From: Gaiellasilicea sp963784895
Lineage (GTDB): Bacteria > Actinomycetota > Thermoleophilia > Gaiellales > Gaiellaceae
NCBI GenBank assembly: GCA_963784895.1
Contig: CAWATM010000001.1
Coordinates: 1-64,000, forward strand
Reading direction: 5' to 3'
DNA length: 64,000 nucleotides
How positions within the stretch are numbered: position 1 is the first letter of the stretch; the number at the start of each line of letters is the position of its first letter. The notes beneath the pieces are model-generated. The model worked only from the letters and a program-made list of their open reading frames with translations, had not been told where the DNA came from and did not search any database. Position numbers and translations under genes: made by a program. Shown in pieces: positions 62,053-64,000 of the stretch.

Positions 62053-63021
62053 ATGCTCGAGCGAATCGACGCCTTCATCCGCGAGCGGCAGCTGATCGAG
62101 CCGGGAGGCATGGTGACGGTGCTCGTCTCCGGCGGCGCCGACTCGACCTGTCTCTGGCACGTCCTGCGCGAGCTCTGCTACCGCGTCTCGGCGCTCCACG
62201 TCGCCCACGGCCTGCGTGGCGCGGAGTCCGGCGATGACGCGCGCTTCTGCCGCGAGGCCCTCGACGCCGAGATCGTGGCCTGCGAGGCTGACACACGAGC
62301 TCCCGCCGAGGCCGAGCTGCGCGGGCTGCGCTACTCGGTCGCGGCCGATCGCCTCCGCGCCACCGGGCATACGGCGTCCGACCAGATCGAGTCGGTGCTG
62401 CTCGGGCTCGCAGCGTCGGGTTCGCCGCAGCGGATCAAGGCGAAGCGGGAGGACGGTGTCGTCCGGCCGCTGCTCGGCGTCTGGCGCGAGGAGACACGCG
62501 CCTACTGCGACGAGCGTGGGCTGCCCTACCGAGAGGACACGTCGAACGTGGACACGAAGCGCGGCCTGATCCGGAACGAGATCCTGCCGCTGCTCGAACA
62601 GCTCGATCCCCGCGCGCGTGTCTCGCTGCTCTCGCTCGCCGACGAGCGGCCGCGGCTGCCGCGCACGCTCGAGCGGACGCTGGCGGAGCTGCTCGCGAGC
62701 CGCGACGGGACGAAGTCGGCGGACCTCGGCGCCGGGGTCCGCGCCGTCCGCGAGTACGGGACGCTGCGGCTCGAGGGCTCGGTCGAGTGGGGGCCGTGGA
62801 CGCTCGAGTCCGACCGGCCCGGGCTCGAGGTGCGGTCCCGTCGGCCGGGGGATCGTCTCGCAGGCCGCCGGAAGAAAGTGCAGGATCTGCTCGTGGATGC
62901 GAAGGTGCCCCGGCCCGAGCGCGACGCCTGGCCGCTCGTTGTCAGCGGCGGCGAGGTCGTCGCAGTCCCGGGTGTGGCGGAGGCACCGGGGTGGGAAGGA
63001 GTCGTGACGTGGAAGCGGTGA
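62053..63021 (+). CDS. tilS: tRNA(Ile)-lysidine synthetase TilS
   Basis: TilS adds lysine to C34 of tRNA-Ile(CAU). The 322-residue product has the PP-loop VTVLVSGGADSTCLWHVLRE (residues about 21-40), LHVAHGLRGAESGDDARFC and the RGLIRNEILPLLEQL helix, with a C-terminal domain that includes RRPGDRLAGRRKKVQDLLVD. ATG 62053 puts the PP-loop at the usual distance. The stop overlaps hpt by 4 bases; tilS-hpt-ftsH is a widely conserved order. Confidence 0.96.
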   Translation: MLERIDAFIRERQLIEPGGMVTVLVSGGADSTCLWHVLRELCYRVSALHVAHGLRGAESGDDARFCREALDAEIVACEADTRAPAEAELRGLRYSVAADRLRATGHTASDQIESVLLGLAASGSPQRIKAKREDGVVRPLLGVWREETRAYCDERGLPYREDTSNVDTKRGLIRNEILPLLEQLDPRARVSLLSLADERPRLPRTLERTLAELLASRDGTKSADLGAGVRAVREYGTLRLEGSVEWGPWTLESDRPGLEVRSRRPGDRLAGRRKKVQDLLVDAKVPRPERDAWPLVVSGGEVVAVPGVAEAPGWEGVVTWKR

Positions 63022-63560
63022 AGGACGCTGTGGGTGAGGTGCTGATCGAGCAGGAGCCGCTGCAGGCGCGGATCGCCGAGCTCGGCGCCGAGATCTCGAG
63101 CGAGTACGAGGGTCGGGACCTGCTCCTCGTCGGCGTGCTCAAGGGCGCCGTCTTCTTCATGGCCGACCTGATGCGCGAGCTGTCGATCCCGTGCGAGATC
63201 GACTTCATGGCGATCTCGAGCTACGGGGCCGCCACCGACTCCTCGGGCGTCGTCCGGATCCTCAAGGACCTGGACACGAACATCGCCGGCCGCGACGTGC
63301 TCGTCGTCGAGGACATCATCGACTCGGGCCTGACGCTCTCGTACCTGATGCGGAGCCTGAAGGCGCGCAAGCCCGCATCGCTCGAGATCTGTGCGCTGCT
63401 GACGAAGCCGGAGCGCCGCGAGATCGACGTCCCGGTCAAGTTCGTCGGCTTCGAGATTCCGAACAAGTTCGTGATCGGCTACGGGCTCGACTTCGCCGAG
63501 CGGTACCGCAATCTGCCCTACGTCGCGGTGCTGCACCCGGACCTGATTCCGCCGCATTAA
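63018..63560 (+). CDS. hpt: hypoxanthine phosphoribosyltransferase
   Basis: This enzyme salvages hypoxanthine and guanine with PRPP. The 180-residue product shows LLVGVLKGAVFFMADLMREL, the SSYGAAT loop, the PRPP motif VLVVEDIIDSGLTLSYL and the C-terminal KFVGFEIPNKFVIGYGLDFA. GTG 63018 overlaps the tilS stop; GTG 63009 would add three residues. Followed by a 77-base gap with a promoter-like TACCCT before ftsH. Confidence 0.96.
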   Translation: MKDAVGEVLIEQEPLQARIAELGAEISSEYEGRDLLLVGVLKGAVFFMADLMRELSIPCEIDFMAISSYGAATDSSGVVRILKDLDTNIAGRDVLVVEDIIDSGLTLSYLMRSLKARKPASLEICALLTKPERREIDVPVKFVGFEIPNKFVIGYGLDFAERYRNLPYVAVLHPDLIPPH

Positions 63561-63637
63561 CAGGGGATTACGCCTCCGTGGCCAATGTCACGGCGAGGGG
63601 GTGTGCGGCAATGAGGCTGCTACCCTCCCATGACCCT

Positions 63638-64000
63638 GTGAACAGATTTTTCCGCAGCGCGCTGTTTCCCCTGATCGTGATCGTCCTGCTCGTCTATCTG
63701 GCGAGCCAGACGCTGATCCCGCGTAAGGACGCGCAGGACAAGGTCAGCTACTCGGAGTTCATCGCGCAGGTCGAGGCCGGGAACGTCCAGGAGGTCAAGT
63801 TCACGCCGACTCGCAACCAGATCGAGGCGACGGTGGTGGGCGGCGACAAGGTGAAGGTCAACTATCCGAACGACCTCTCGGCGTTCGCCGTCGAGGAGAA
63901 GCTCCAGGCGGAGAACGTCCCCTACGACTCGAAGGGCAAGGGCTCGTCGTGGTGGAGCAACCTGCTGATCTCGCTGCTGCCGTTCGCGCTCCTGATCGGC
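63638..64000 (+). CDS. ftsH: ATP-dependent zinc metalloprotease FtsH, N-terminal part (cut by window end)
   Basis: FtsH degrades membrane and regulatory proteins. Only 121 codons are inside the window: a first membrane helix (ALFPLIVIVLLVYLASQTLI), the extracytoplasmic domain with VSYSEFIAQVEAGNVQEVKF, and the start of the second helix (WWSNLLISLLPFALLIG). AAA and metalloprotease domains lie beyond the window. GTG start; TACCCT at 63621-63626 is a likely -10 with a leader of only a few bases. Position after hpt supports the call. Confidence 0.93.
   Translation, partial: MNRFFRSALFPLIVIVLLVYLASQTLIPRKDAQDKVSYSEFIAQVEAGNVQEVKFTPTRNQIEATVVGGDKVKVNYPNDLSAFAVEEKLQAENVPYDSKGKGSSWWSNLLISLLPFALLIG

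Overview
The window is one contiguous, gene-dense stretch of a very GC-rich chromosome (roughly 70 percent GC by eye). It suggests a deep-branching actinobacterium, most plausibly class Thermoleophilia. Supporting this are the actinobacterial str-S10-spc-alpha ribosomal gene order, zinc-type S14, a Lys/Ala-tailed Ku, an F420-type luciferase-like oxidoreductase, a CopC-CopD/DUF1775 copper cluster, frequent GTG/TTG starts and many apparently leaderless genes. The class assignment is an inference from family resemblance, not a computed placement.

Region 1 (3-20435, + strand) is an almost unbroken translation superoperon: rpsL, rpsG, fusA, tuf, rpsJ, rplC, rplD, rplW, rplB, rpsS, rplV, rpsC, rplP, rpmC, rpsQ, rplN, rplX, rplE, rpsN, rpsH, rplF, rplR, rpsE, rpmD, rplO, secY, adk, map, infA, rpmJ, rpsM, rpsK, rpsD, rpoA, rplQ. 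Most genes overlap by 1-4 bases. Oddities are single-base frame disruptions in rplV and rpsC that leave L22, S3 and L16 in one open frame, a large tandem-repeat acidic N-terminal extension on S17, and a duplicated two-hairpin element on both sides of rplR.

Region 2 (20.4-36 kb) mixes housekeeping and cell-wall genes: an F420-type oxidoreductase, an NfeD-like protein, a P450 relic, truA, a phosphatase, ligA, dacB, a NarL-type regulator, a divergent pair of secreted coiled-coil wall enzymes (3D domain and NlpC/P60), an acyl-CoA synthetase, Ku, a tandem-repeat array, a small protein behind a probable attenuator, a hydrolase, a GNAT enzyme, a cupin, Nif3 and tRNA-Pro(CGG).

Region 3 (36-47.8 kb) holds a winged-helix protein, a CoA-binding protein, a HAD phosphatase, a beta-propeller/lysyl-oxidase fusion, a CoA transferase divergent from a TetR regulator, an MFS transporter and a minus-strand copper-type secretome operon (DUF1775 twice, CopC-CopD, and small secreted or membrane proteins).

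Region 4 (47.9-64 kb) is rich in acyl-CoA metabolism (three acyl-CoA dehydrogenases, an SDR, a thioesterase), wall enzymes (GH3, amidase, VanW), a lipid kinase, deoD, a GNAT protein, a histidine phosphatase, and tilS-hpt-ftsH, with ftsH cut by the window end.

Three cross-cutting signals stand out. First, a family of covarying palindrome composites with core GACCCCTGAAG sits at gene 3' ends. Second, many genes have a TANNNT hexamer ending exactly 7 nt before the start codon, and several divergent pairs share the central TA of two opposed hexamers. Third, eight single-base frame disruptions in seven otherwise intact genes, nearly all +1, look more like assembly errors than biology.
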